Source of the DNA: Candidatus Poribacteria bacterium
GTDB taxonomy: Bacteria; Poribacteria; WGA-4E; WGA-3G
Length of the DNA stretch: 64,000 nt
Direction: 5' to 3'
Assembly (NCBI GenBank): GCA_022825825.1
Contig: JAJDWA010000071.1
Location: forward strand, 44,398-108,397
In this document: positions 39,933 to 48,959 of the stretch, one piece after another
Position numbering within the stretch: the first letter of the stretch is position 1
How the letters are laid out: each line of letters opens with the position of its first letter
Program-made: the position numbers and the translations under genes
Notes under the pieces: generated by a model
What the model was told of the DNA's origin: nothing
The model's input: the letters and a program-made list of their open reading frames with translations, nothing else
Databases searched by the model: none

Positions 39933-40676
39933 CTACTCCTTCCGATTCAAAAGAATTTGATGTGCTTTGGTCAAGGAATCAAATGTTCCTGCATCAACCC
40001 ATTCTCCTTGTAAAAAACTATGTTCAAGTTGTCCTCGTTCAATATAGACATTGTTAACCGTAGTAATTTCGTATTCCCCGCGTGGTGAAGGTTCAATCGT
40101 GCGGATAATCTCAAATACGGATGAATCGTAAAAATAGATACCTACTACCGCATAATTACTTTTGGGGTGCTTCGGTTTCTCTTCAATCGCCATAACTTGG
40201 TTTCCGTTCAAGGTAGCTACTCCGTAACGTTCAGGATCATCAACTTTTTTGAGTAGAACGCGAGCTCCTGTTTGTTGCGCGTGGAAATCAGAAACGGCTT
40301 GTTGAATTGACAACTCAAAAATATTGTCTCCCAATAAGACGGCTATTCTACCTCCCGCAGTGAACCCTTCAGCTAAGGCGAGTGCATTTGCAATACCCTT
40401 CGCCTCCTCCTGCACCCGATAAGTGAATTCACAACCGAAATCTTTTCCACTTCCTAACGCGTTTACAAAATCCCCTACGTAACTCGGATTTGTAACGATA
40501 AGAATATCAGTGATTCCTGCTTCTGTGAGTTGCCTGACACCGTGAAAAATCATCGGTTCATTGCCAACAGGCAGCAGGTGTTTGCTGGTAACCTTCGTAA
40601 GTGGGTGTAAGCGGGTGCCTAATCCTCCTGCAAGGATTACTCCTCGCAGTATTGCTTCTTTTGTAGTTTTCGGCAT
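39933..40676 (-). CDS. Sugar-1-phosphate nucleotidyltransferase (RmlA-like)
   Basis: GVILAGGLGTRLHPLTKVTSKHLLPVGNEPMI, VLLGDNIFE, AIEEKPKHPKSNYAVVGIYFYD. Confidence 0.94.
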   Translation of the reverse strand: MPKTTKEAILRGVILAGGLGTRLHPLTKVTSKHLLPVGNEPMIFHGVRQLTEAGITDILIVTNPSYVGDFVNALGSGKDFGCEFTYRVQEEAKGIANALALAEGFTAGGRIAVLLGDNIFELSIQQAVSDFHAQQTGARVLLKKVDDPERYGVATLNGNQVMAIEEKPKHPKSNYAVVGIYFYDSSVFEIIRTIEPSPRGEYEITTVNNVYIERGQLEHSFLQGEWVDAGTFDSLTKAHQILLNRKE

Positions 40677-40739
40677 TAGTCAGTTTCAAACGCAACTCAC
40701 TGCATGGAATCACGTTAGCACCTCATTATGCTTTCGTTA

Positions 40740-41666
40740 TTATTCGCTCTTTCCACGCCCAGGGAACGTCAATTCAGCAACACCAGACTTATCTAAATCA
40801 CCCAATCCCATTTCAATCATCCGATCATACTGATCTTTCGTAGCTTGCGCCAGTGGAAGTGCAATGCCTGCAGCGTTAGCAAGGTCAAGCGCGATACCCG
40901 AATCTTTTGAGGCATGGGCAGCTGAAAAATAACATTCATGATCGCGTATCTGCATGTCTTCGCCGTCTGTCTCTAAAACGCGAGAGTTTGCGCCAGTTTG
41001 TGAGAAAACTTCCTGCAACATTTCCAAATCCAAACCGAGCGCAGCACCTAATCCAAGTCCCTCCGCGAGTCCCGCAGTGTTAATGTTCATTACCATATTG
41101 ACCAATGCTTTTACTTGCGCAGCTTTGCCTGCTTCACCGATATAACGGAGAGAAACACTCATTGAATCCAGAATAGCGCGCGCTTTATCAAAAGTCTCTT
41201 TTTTTCCACCACACATTAAATAAAGTGTGCCTTCGCGCGCTTGTGTAATGCTGCTCGCCATACATCCCTCAAGACTTTCTGCACCGTGTTTTTCCGCAAG
41301 ACTCTCGATATCTACATGAACTTGTGGGCTAATCGTAGCACAGTTGATAAAAACTTTCCCTGATGCTCCTTTGAGCAGACTATCATCAGCATCATCGGAA
41401 TAAATCTGCCGCATTGCATCATCATCTGTTACGACAGTAATGATGTAATCTGCAAGTTCGGTAACTTGTGCTAATTTGTCTGCAGCCGTTGCCCCAAGTT
41501 CTGTAGCCAATTCCTGCGCTCGTTCACTTGCCACATCGGATACAACAACCACTTTAAACCCTTCGTCATTAAGGTGGCGGGCGATGTTTGCCCCCATCCT
41601 TCCGACACCTACAACGCCTATTTTATAATCTGCGTTTGCCATATTCGCCTCCATCTCTATAATCAA
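40740..41666 (-). CDS. NAD(P)-dependent oxidoreductase (3-hydroxyisobutyrate dehydrogenase family)
   Basis: IGVVGVGRMGANIARHL, FINCATISPQVHVD, GEAGKAAQVKALVNM. Confidence 0.93.
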   Translation of the reverse strand: MIIEMEANMANADYKIGVVGVGRMGANIARHLNDEGFKVVVVSDVASERAQELATELGATAADKLAQVTELADYIITVVTDDDAMRQIYSDDADDSLLKGASGKVFINCATISPQVHVDIESLAEKHGAESLEGCMASSITQAREGTLYLMCGGKKETFDKARAILDSMSVSLRYIGEAGKAAQVKALVNMVMNINTAGLAEGLGLGAALGLDLEMLQEVFSQTGANSRVLETDGEDMQIRDHECYFSAAHASKDSGIALDLANAAGIALPLAQATKDQYDRMIEMGLGDLDKSGVAELTFPGRGKSE

Positions 41667-41711
41667 GATTCAGGTAAGGAAATTTAATCCACCATAAGTT
41701 GCTATTAGATT

Positions 41712-41740
41712 ATTGTATAAATTTTATGCTGATTTGTCAA
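41712..41740 (-). promoter_or_regulatory. Sigma70-like promoter for the CDS 40740-41666
   Basis: Minus strand TTGACA-17 bp-TACAAT. Confidence 0.65.
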
Positions 41741-41889
41741 CAAGTTTGTTGAACAGCAAATAGCCTTCTATATTATTTCCTAAAATGTTAAAACAGAACG
41801 AGTGTCCAAAGTTTGTCAGCAGAGTAACCAACAAATGAACTTTATAGAATGATTAGACAATACTTATGGGTAATATAGTAGGATTGTCC

Positions 41890-41913
41890 GGGCGGGTCTC
41901 CGGGGACCCGCCC
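41890..41913. repeat. Palindromic hairpin (CTCCGGGG-loop type)
   Basis: gggcgggtc-tccggg-gacccgccc followed by ctac. Confidence 0.65.
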
Positions 41914-41992
41914 TACAGCATAAAACGTTACATGTTCTCCGCAATTTGAACCTTTGTGCCAAAATATTTACACACCCATTAAAATAAACTTG

Positions 41993-42021
41993 TTGACACC
42001 GTTCTACATATCTGATACAAT
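41993..42021 (+). promoter_or_regulatory. Sigma70-like promoter for LamG CDS 42054
   Basis: TTGACA-17 bp-TACAAT. Confidence 0.7.
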
Positions 42022-42053
42022 AGTTTTACTAAAAAATTAAGGAGGCACAGAAC

Positions 42054-42833
42054 ATGTATAGAAATTTATTTTTGTTAGGACTTGCAGCGATGTTAATATT
42101 CGCTGTTAGCGTCACTTACGCAGTTGAACAGGAAGACATTTTAGTTTACTACTCTTTTGATAAACTTGACGGAGACACATTCAAAGACGACTCTGGCAAT
42201 GGTAATGATGCAAAATTAACTGGCAACGGTAAACTCGTTGACGGTCAATTTGGCAAAGCGATCCATCTAAACGGCGGCGTTGTCCAACTGAGTCCTGCTA
42301 ACGATTTTGTCGTTCCTATCGGTGAAAATGGTGAGGTTACAATGGAAGCATGGTTTTTCATGAATAATAGCTCAAGCCATAGTGGTATTATCTCAATTGA
42401 GACAATAGATGCTGGATGTTGTGTATTCCGTTTGATGGTGGACCCAAGTTTTAAACCGTTTTGGGATGCTGGTCATCACAAAGACAAAAGTCTTCCTGAA
42501 TTCACATTTGAATTGAAGGAATGGTATCACTATGTTTTAGTCGCTAATGGAAAAGATGGAAAAATATACATTAACGGCGAATTCATCGGCTCAAAAGACG
42601 AAAACATTGTGTTTCAGAAGTGGAAACAAGCACAAATTTTCGTTGGTGCTGGTGAAGGTCCAAATACCCATCCTATTGAAGATGCGATTATTGATGAAGT
42701 TGTCATCTATTCAAAAGCATTAACTGAAGATGAGGTTAAAGCTTCTATGGAATTGGGAGTTGCCGGTGTCTTGGCTGTAGAAGCCAAAAACAAATTGGCA
42801 GTTACTTGGGGACAACTGAAAACATCTTTTTAA
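42054..42833 (+). CDS. Secreted LamG-domain protein with C-terminal KLAVTWGQLK tail
   Basis: DILVYYSFDKLDGDTFKDDSGNGNDAKLTG..., IIDEVVIYSKALTEDEVKASMELG; RBS aaggaggc. Confidence 0.88.
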   Translation: MYRNLFLLGLAAMLIFAVSVTYAVEQEDILVYYSFDKLDGDTFKDDSGNGNDAKLTGNGKLVDGQFGKAIHLNGGVVQLSPANDFVVPIGENGEVTMEAWFFMNNSSSHSGIISIETIDAGCCVFRLMVDPSFKPFWDAGHHKDKSLPEFTFELKEWYHYVLVANGKDGKIYINGEFIGSKDENIVFQKWKQAQIFVGAGEGPNTHPIEDAIIDEVVIYSKALTEDEVKASMELGVAGVLAVEAKNKLAVTWGQLKTSF

Positions 42834-42866
42834 TCTGATACCCTTATACTAACGAGACATGTTTTT

Positions 42867-43286
42867 ATGAAATTTGGGTTTTTATCAAAAATCTTTGAAG
42901 GTGCTTTAAGCATTGAAAAAGCTTATAACCAATGCGATAAGGCTTTGGGTGCTTTGCGTGCCTATAATGAGAAACGAAAACAGGAAAACGTCCCTTTTTC
43001 AGCTTCAGAAAAGGCTGAACTTAACAATGTTGTTGCGACCGCAATAGAGAGTGCAACGCGCATTGTTGAAAAGGAAGGTGAACGAAATTGGCCCGGTGTT
43101 TTCCGGGAGATGCACAAGAACTTGGCGAACATCTATTTGGAACTTGACGAATACGATAAAGTGCGTGAAGCTTGTGAACGTCTGGAAAACTATGGCGAAG
43201 TAGGCAAATTGGATGCGGAGGAGGTTATCAAAAATCTCAACGAAAGAGAGAATGGGGAATCTCCACCGCCTCCAGCAGAATCATAG
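42867..43286 (+). CDS. Hypothetical helical (TPR-like?) protein
   Basis: 139 aa intact ORF; ANIYLELDEYDKVREACERLENYG. Confidence 0.6.
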   Translation: MKFGFLSKIFEGALSIEKAYNQCDKALGALRAYNEKRKQENVPFSASEKAELNNVVATAIESATRIVEKEGERNWPGVFREMHKNLANIYLELDEYDKVREACERLENYGEVGKLDAEEVIKNLNERENGESPPPPAES

Positions 43287-43471
43287 ACGACACCTCCAAA
43301 TCCTAACCCATAACAGTGTCTCTATATGCCGTAATATAACATAAAATCTGAATTGCGGTATATAGAGATGCAACGTTTTGTTATCCATCCAAAGTAGCAT
43401 AAACCCTAATTACATTATGAAAAACTAAACTTCATGATGTTTCTTATCCCTTTTGTTCCCAACATTGAAAA

Positions 43472-45358
43472 ATGAATTTTCTGAACCCTGCTGCGTTTTA
43501 CCTATTAGGAATAATCCCTATCGTAATAGCGCTGCATTTTTTGAAGCTGCGCCGTCAACGTTACGTCGTACCGAGTATAATGCTTTGGCGCACCAGCGCT
43601 GAGGATCAAAAAGCGAACGTCCCATTTCAACGCTTGCGAAATCTACTCCTACCGATTTTACAAAGCCTGTTTTTACTTGTCATAATCGTTAGCGTAGCGC
43701 GTCCAGCGTTACAAATTCCCGGCATAGTCCATGGAAAAATAATCTTTATCGTTGACAACTCAGCAAGTATGCTGTCAAAGGAGATGGGAGAAACTCGACT
43801 GGCACTTGCTAAACAGGAAGTACTAAAACACATCAATCAGGTTTCGGCAAGTGGCGGCATGATGATTATGGCAACGCATGCCCCTAAACCTTATATTCAA
43901 CAGGCATTTACCACAGATAAAGATAAACTTCAACATGCCGTGCAAAATATCGCGCCAACACATGCAGCTGGTGAGTTGACTTCTGTTTTTGATCACGCAA
44001 CGCGTTATGCAGATTCGCCACAGGACCAAATCTTTTTTATTAGCGATTCGTATGAAATTTTGCCGGTTACGTCTGTGCCTATTAGCAAAATCGCAATAGG
44101 AGGAAAGGCTGAAAATATCGGTATTGTGCAATTCAGTATCGAAAGAATTGCCAATCAATACACGATTCTTGCAGGTATCCAAAATTGGACAGGGATAGAG
44201 AGAGAAATAAACATTGCGTTAGCACTTGAAGGTGGAGCGGCAATTGATGAAAAAACTTTGGTAATTCCTACTGGAGAGGTAAAATCTGTTCTATTTTTTA
44301 TCAATGCAGAAAGATTAGATAATGTGGCAATTAGCCTCCACCTTGTTGATGTAGCGGATGACTTTGAGTTAGACGATAGAGCTTGGGCAATTCTTACGCC
44401 AATAAAACGATTCCAAATCCTGCTTGTTAGTGACAGAGATCAACCCCTATTGATAGAACTTTTGAGAAGTTACGGCGATCATGTTGAACTACAAAAAGTG
44501 TCAACAGATGAATATCACAGTACGGGTGATGCGGACATTGTCATTTTTGATGGTGGAATCTCATCGGCACAGCACTTATTGAATGTTCCCGGTACAGAAA
44601 GCATAATCTTTATCAACCCGCGAAGGGAATTACCGCTTATGGCAGAGACTTCTGTTGAAATCGTTACAACCCCTGTTTCCGTTATCAAAGAGGACAAAAC
44701 CCACCCGATTATGCAAGACGTGTCTATTATGGGATTACAAGTGAAGGAATCTGTGCGTAGAGAATTGCCAATCTGGGGAAATTCGCTTATTGAATCCGAA
44801 AAAGGATCGTTGGTATGGCTTGGCACTGAGGCAAATAGACAATTCATGGTTTTTGAATTTGATGCATTCAATCCAAGAATTTCTTCTTTTTTCACTACTA
44901 TTCCAGATGTGCCAATATTTATGTATCGATGTTTAGCGTGGCTTAAGGCAGGAAATGTGCCGATAAAGTCACTTACAGTTCAAACAGACAGGACAAGGCA
45001 AATATTTCGGACAGGAGAACATTTGAAAATTGATTTACCGACCGTGGAGAACCCCAATATTCAGGTGAAAAAACCTGATGGTAAGAGGATAGCATTAAAC
45101 AGTGAAGTATTCACAGAAACGGACCAAATCGGGGTTTACTCCATCTTTGTTGGAGACACCCTATTTGAGCGATTCGCTGTCAATTTACTTAATGCAACAG
45201 AATCTGCACTTTCATTTCCTACAATAGAAGCAAGTCCACAAAAACTGGTAAATGGGAAAAATCTATTACAACCTCTCACGCGGGAAGTGTGGCAATGGAC
45301 AGCACTATTCGCCGTCTGTCTGCTCCTGTGCGAGTGGTGGTTCTATCACCGTAGCTAA
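43472..45358 (+). CDS. BatA-N-terminal/VWA-domain membrane protein
   Basis: MNFLNPAAFYLLGIIPIVIALHFLKLRRQRYVVPSIMLWR; IIFIVDNSASMLSKE MIDAS; C-terminal TM. Confidence 0.92.
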   Translation: MNFLNPAAFYLLGIIPIVIALHFLKLRRQRYVVPSIMLWRTSAEDQKANVPFQRLRNLLLPILQSLFLLVIIVSVARPALQIPGIVHGKIIFIVDNSASMLSKEMGETRLALAKQEVLKHINQVSASGGMMIMATHAPKPYIQQAFTTDKDKLQHAVQNIAPTHAAGELTSVFDHATRYADSPQDQIFFISDSYEILPVTSVPISKIAIGGKAENIGIVQFSIERIANQYTILAGIQNWTGIEREINIALALEGGAAIDEKTLVIPTGEVKSVLFFINAERLDNVAISLHLVDVADDFELDDRAWAILTPIKRFQILLVSDRDQPLLIELLRSYGDHVELQKVSTDEYHSTGDADIVIFDGGISSAQHLLNVPGTESIIFINPRRELPLMAETSVEIVTTPVSVIKEDKTHPIMQDVSIMGLQVKESVRRELPIWGNSLIESEKGSLVWLGTEANRQFMVFEFDAFNPRISSFFTTIPDVPIFMYRCLAWLKAGNVPIKSLTVQTDRTRQIFRTGEHLKIDLPTVENPNIQVKKPDGKRIALNSEVFTETDQIGVYSIFVGDTLFERFAVNLLNATESALSFPTIEASPQKLVNGKNLLQPLTREVWQWTALFAVCLLLCEWWFYHRS

Positions 45359-45931
45359 CCCGTCGAGAATCTGATGTACCAATCTCTCCTTCGGCATCGC
45401 ACCGATGATTGTTTTTACAACGTTTCCTTCATAGAATAAAATGTATGTCGGTGTTCCACGGATATGATACGCTGCTGTTTTTTCTCGATTGTCGTTCACA
45501 TCTAATTTTGATACGACGAAAACGTCACGATATTCTAAGGCAATTTCAGACACCACCGGTGCCATCAATAGACAGTAGATTCAGCTATCGGACTTAAATT
45601 CGACTAAGATAGGCAATTTTACATTAGTCACAACGTTGTCAAATGTTTTATCGGTTAATTTAAGCGGAATACCGGAATACTTCCCGAAGTGACTTGCAAC
45701 CAGTGTAAGATCAAGGATGTCGACAGTTCCGTCCCTGTTTACATCTGGACTGGGATATTGATTTTCTGTAGGCGTTTCACCAAAGTGAGAGGCAACGAAC
45801 GTCAAATCAAGGATATTGACTATACCATCTGCATTGGCATCAGAGGCAAGCAAGTCATCTAAATCTGTTTCTTGGGCGTACCCAACTGTAAATAGAAATA
45901 ATGAGACGAGTAAGCAGATCCATTTTTTCAT
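45305..45931 (-). CDS. Candidate selenoprotein: secreted dockerin-like repeats fused to thioredoxin domain with UxxC active site (TGA at 45581-45583 read as Sec)
   Basis: ORF-track fragments 45581-45931 and 45305-45568 are in the same frame, separated only by TGA and four sense codons: ...LPILVEFKSDS-U-IYCLLMAPVVSEIALEY...; U aligns with the first Cys of thioredoxin CGPC; DANADGIVNILDLTFVASHFG and PDVNRDGTVDILDLTLVASHFG repeats. Confidence 0.75.
45549..45583 (-). promoter_or_regulatory. Candidate bacterial SECIS (UGA plus downstream hairpin)
   Basis: UGA-AUCUACUGUCUAUUGAU-GGCACC-GGU-GGUGUC: 6-bp stem (one GU pair), GGU apical loop starting 23 nt after UGA. Confidence 0.6.
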
Positions 45932-45943
45932 AAATATTTTTTC

Positions 45944-47308
45944 CTATACAAGCAATAGATACGGATTTTGAATATATTGAGACACTGTCTGAAGAAACTG
46001 TGCAGCAGGCGCACCGTCTACAACACGATGGTCAAAAGTTAGGCTCAACGCCAGCATGCTCCGAATCGTGATTTCATCGTTGTAGACGACTGGCTTTTTA
46101 GCAATGCGTCCTACGCCAAGGATAGCACACTCAGGTGGATTGATGATGGGCGTAAACGCATCAACACCAAAATTGCCAAGATTCGTTAAGGTAAAGGTGC
46201 CGCCTTGCATTTCACCGGGTGTAAGTTGATTGTTACGAGCCTTTTCTGCTAAGGTTTTTACCTGCTCAGAGATAGCCGCTAAACCGATCTGATCGGCATT
46301 GCGGACAACCGGTACAACAAGCCCCTCTTCCAATGCTACTGCAACCCCGATGTTAATATCTGCTAACAGGTGAATCCCTTCGTCTGTGAGAGTAGCGTTA
46401 AGTAGTCGATGTTCTCGTAAAGTATTTGCAACAATCTTCACAAGCAGGTCGGTATAGGTAAGACTCACTTCTCTTTTCTGTAATTCTTCATTGAACATTC
46501 CACGCAATTCGACGAGGGTTGTCGCATCAACTTCCGTATGAAGTGTTACACTGGCGTTCGTTTGAACGCTCATTGTCATACGTTCAGCAATAATCTTACG
46601 GATACCGCTAAGTTCAATAACTTCAGAAGCAGCTTCAGTACGGAATACATGTGCAGGTATCTCATCGGTGGCTTGTAATACGTCATCACGTACTATTCTG
46701 CCATCGGGACCTGAACCTGAAATTGAAGCGAGGTCAAGTCCAAATTCCTTCGCTAATCGGCGTGCAAGTGGTGAGGCTTTGAGACGTGTCGATTCAGTTG
46801 AAGTCGGTCCTCTCATTTCAATGTAGCGATGTATATCGCTTTCAAGAATACGACCACCAGGACCAGAGGCTTTCACTTGCGTGAGATCAATAGTGAGTTT
46901 TTCGGCAAGTTGTTTGGCTGCAGGTGATGCTTTAATGTTTTTTGATGTCGGTGTAGTCGGTTGTGTTTTAATTGGTGCTGAAGATGTGGTAGTAGTAGCC
47001 TGCTCTGGTTCATCGGACTCCTGTGGTTCTGGCACATTATCCGCTTCAACCCGTTCAACCTCTTCCCCTGGTGCAGCGATAACCGCTAACAGCGCATTAA
47101 CGGGCACATCGCTCCCTTCTTCTGGGAGTATTTGTGCAATAATACCGTCAGTAGGCGATTCCTGTTCGTGGACAACCTTATCCGTTTCAATTTCTAACAG
47201 CGGTTGTCCCTCTGTCACGGTATCACCTTCCTTCACAAGCCATTTTCCGATTTTTCCCTTCGTCATTGTCTGATCCATTTGGAGCATTCTCAGTTCAACA
47301 GCCATCAA
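45944..47308 (-). CDS. Dihydrolipoamide acyltransferase E2 component of 2-oxoacid dehydrogenase
   Basis: LLEIETDKVVHEQESP lipoyl domain; two E3-binding domains (SPAAKQLAEKL..., SPLARRLAKEFG...); catalytic LALSLTFDHRVVDGAPAAQFL. Confidence 0.96.
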   Translation of the reverse strand: MMAVELRMLQMDQTMTKGKIGKWLVKEGDTVTEGQPLLEIETDKVVHEQESPTDGIIAQILPEEGSDVPVNALLAVIAAPGEEVERVEADNVPEPQESDEPEQATTTTSSAPIKTQPTTPTSKNIKASPAAKQLAEKLTIDLTQVKASGPGGRILESDIHRYIEMRGPTSTESTRLKASPLARRLAKEFGLDLASISGSGPDGRIVRDDVLQATDEIPAHVFRTEAASEVIELSGIRKIIAERMTMSVQTNASVTLHTEVDATTLVELRGMFNEELQKREVSLTYTDLLVKIVANTLREHRLLNATLTDEGIHLLADINIGVAVALEEGLVVPVVRNADQIGLAAISEQVKTLAEKARNNQLTPGEMQGGTFTLTNLGNFGVDAFTPIINPPECAILGVGRIAKKPVVYNDEITIRSMLALSLTFDHRVVDGAPAAQFLQTVSQYIQNPYLLLV

Positions 47309-47332
47309 GTTTCTCCTATTTCATTTCATGTA

Positions 47333-47632
47333 TCATCCTTCGGATTGTTCAATAAGTTGTATAAGTAATTCAACGTTTTCGTCTTTTTCGAGGATAAGAG
47401 CGATTTTATGGTATTGATCTCCCTTGAAAAACGCCTGCACAAAAGGACTAAAAGCGATCAACAATTGAGACCCTAAAAAATTGAGCGGTTTGCCGGTCTC
47501 AAGAAAAAGGATAGCTGGCGCGGTCAGACTTCGGCGGACGATCCATTGTGCCAGCTTTTCAAGCAGCGCGTGCTGCTCAGATTCTGGAATGTCTTCAAGA
47601 ACAGTTGGTATTTCTGGGTTTGGATCGAACAT
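47333..47632 (-). CDS. Hypothetical protein (99 aa)
   Basis: ALLEKLAQWIVRRSLTAPAILFLETGKPLNFLGSQLLIAFSPFVQAF; intact ORF upstream of E2. Confidence 0.6.
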   Translation of the reverse strand: MFDPNPEIPTVLEDIPESEQHALLEKLAQWIVRRSLTAPAILFLETGKPLNFLGSQLLIAFSPFVQAFFKGDQYHKIALILEKDENVELLIQLIEQSEG

Positions 47633-47678
47633 AAATTAGCCCCCAATACATAGTCTTTGTGAGGCGAAATCTCATACT

Positions 47679-48716
47679 TTACAGGTCCAAATCACTCAGA
47701 TAATCTGCAATCTGCTTGGGTTGCCCATCAACTGTTGTTTCCATCGCAGCGATGACAAGAACAAAACTTTTGATATTGTCTTCAATCCGCGTATCTGAAG
47801 GTTCTCCACCTTCAAGCCAATTTAGAAACTCATCAAATAAATGGTGATGATGTTCATAGCGGACTGGGGGTGCTGCATAGACTTCCATTTCACTACCAAC
47901 ACGATGAATAACTATCTGGTTTCCACCTGCGATTTCGACCGTGCCTTGCTCAAATTCGGCTCGGTAATACTCGTGGTTCCAGCAGTATTCCATGCCAGCT
48001 GCCGAACTGTTCCCTTCATAAGAGGAATGAACACCGTTGTCCATCCGCATGAGATAGAAACCGCTGGAGTAGTGCTTAAAACTTGACCATTCCGGATTCC
48101 AGCCGAACCCGATCAGGATTTCGCAATCGCCGCCAGAGAGAAACCGAAGCATGTCCAAGTGATGAACAGAACCTTCAATGAGGAGTCCGAAATCCATATT
48201 GTGCCGCCACTCTCCCCACGCTGTATAACGACGAAAGTCACATCCATATCTACCGACAACGTATTGGAGCCCTCCCAATCTACCTTCATCACGGATACGA
48301 ATCAATTCTTGTTTATTATCCGCGTAACGATAGTTCTGGATAATAGCACACGGTAATCCGGTTTTCTGTGCTGTTCGTACCATTGCTTTCGCGGCACCCC
48401 AGGTATCAGCGATCGGTTTTTCGCAGATAACCGGCATGCCGTTTTCCATAGCAGCAATTGCAGCGGGATTATGGAATTTAGGTGGGATGGCAATCCCGCA
48501 AAAATCTGCTTTGACCGATGCGCACGCCTCGTTGAAGTCTATGAAACGTTGTGAGGTGCTGAGGCCCAATGCATCTCCTTGCGTCTTGAGAACATCTGTA
48601 TTCACGTCAGCTAAACCGACGATTTCAATTCGATCACTAAAATCGTTTGTGAAGATGCGGATCCAGTTCGCTGCCATACCACCTCCACCAATCATTAAAC
48701 ATGTGTGTTTTGCCAT
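47679..48716 (-). CDS. Gfo/Idh/MocA family oxidoreductase (paralog 1)
   Basis: CLMIGGGGMAANWIRIF; PVICEKPIADTWGAAKAM; highly similar to CDS 49384. Confidence 0.93.
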   Translation of the reverse strand: MAKHTCLMIGGGGMAANWIRIFTNDFSDRIEIVGLADVNTDVLKTQGDALGLSTSQRFIDFNEACASVKADFCGIAIPPKFHNPAAIAAMENGMPVICEKPIADTWGAAKAMVRTAQKTGLPCAIIQNYRYADNKQELIRIRDEGRLGGLQYVVGRYGCDFRRYTAWGEWRHNMDFGLLIEGSVHHLDMLRFLSGGDCEILIGFGWNPEWSSFKHYSSGFYLMRMDNGVHSSYEGNSSAAGMEYCWNHEYYRAEFEQGTVEIAGGNQIVIHRVGSEMEVYAAPPVRYEHHHHLFDEFLNWLEGGEPSDTRIEDNIKSFVLVIAAMETTVDGQPKQIADYLSDLDL

Positions 48717-48813
48717 ATTTTCTCCTTTTATAACCTAAGTTGCTACCTATAAGATTTTAGACCTGCATTGACCATTTTAATAGAGAATAATTCATTTTTC
48801 GCAAAATATCGTA

Positions 48814-48833
48814 GCGTAAACTGTCAGTTTGCG
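48814..48833. repeat. Palindromic element (AAACTGTCAGTTT core)
   Basis: gcgtaaactgtcagtttgcg near-palindrome in a repeat-dense spacer. Confidence 0.5.
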
Positions 48834-48900
48834 CCCTCACAGGCACAATCTAAATGAAAATTAACTATTAGATTGGGTAATTATATTTTATTACAAACTC

Positions 48901-48957
48901 GGTAGGTGCGGTTTCCTAACCAATTCAGAATACCAAACGCGTATTCTGACATACCCA
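48901..48957. repeat. Left part of the palindromic repeat interrupted by the nested element
   Basis: ggtaggtgcggtttcctaaccaattcagaataccaaacgcgtattctgacataccc matches reverse complement of the 18378-18476 unit. Confidence 0.75.
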
Positions 48958-48959
48958 TA

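Noticed and set aside
45305-45931. Two separate genes or a simple nonsense pseudogene
   Set aside because: The stop falls precisely at the thioredoxin active-site Cys, the frame is kept for 88+ codons afterwards and a SECIS-like hairpin follows; Sec recoding fits better, although a pseudogene is not formally excluded.
46881-47273. 130-aa plus-strand ORF
   Set aside because: Antisense to the E2 acyltransferase; Ser/Val-rich translation is a by-product of codon bias.
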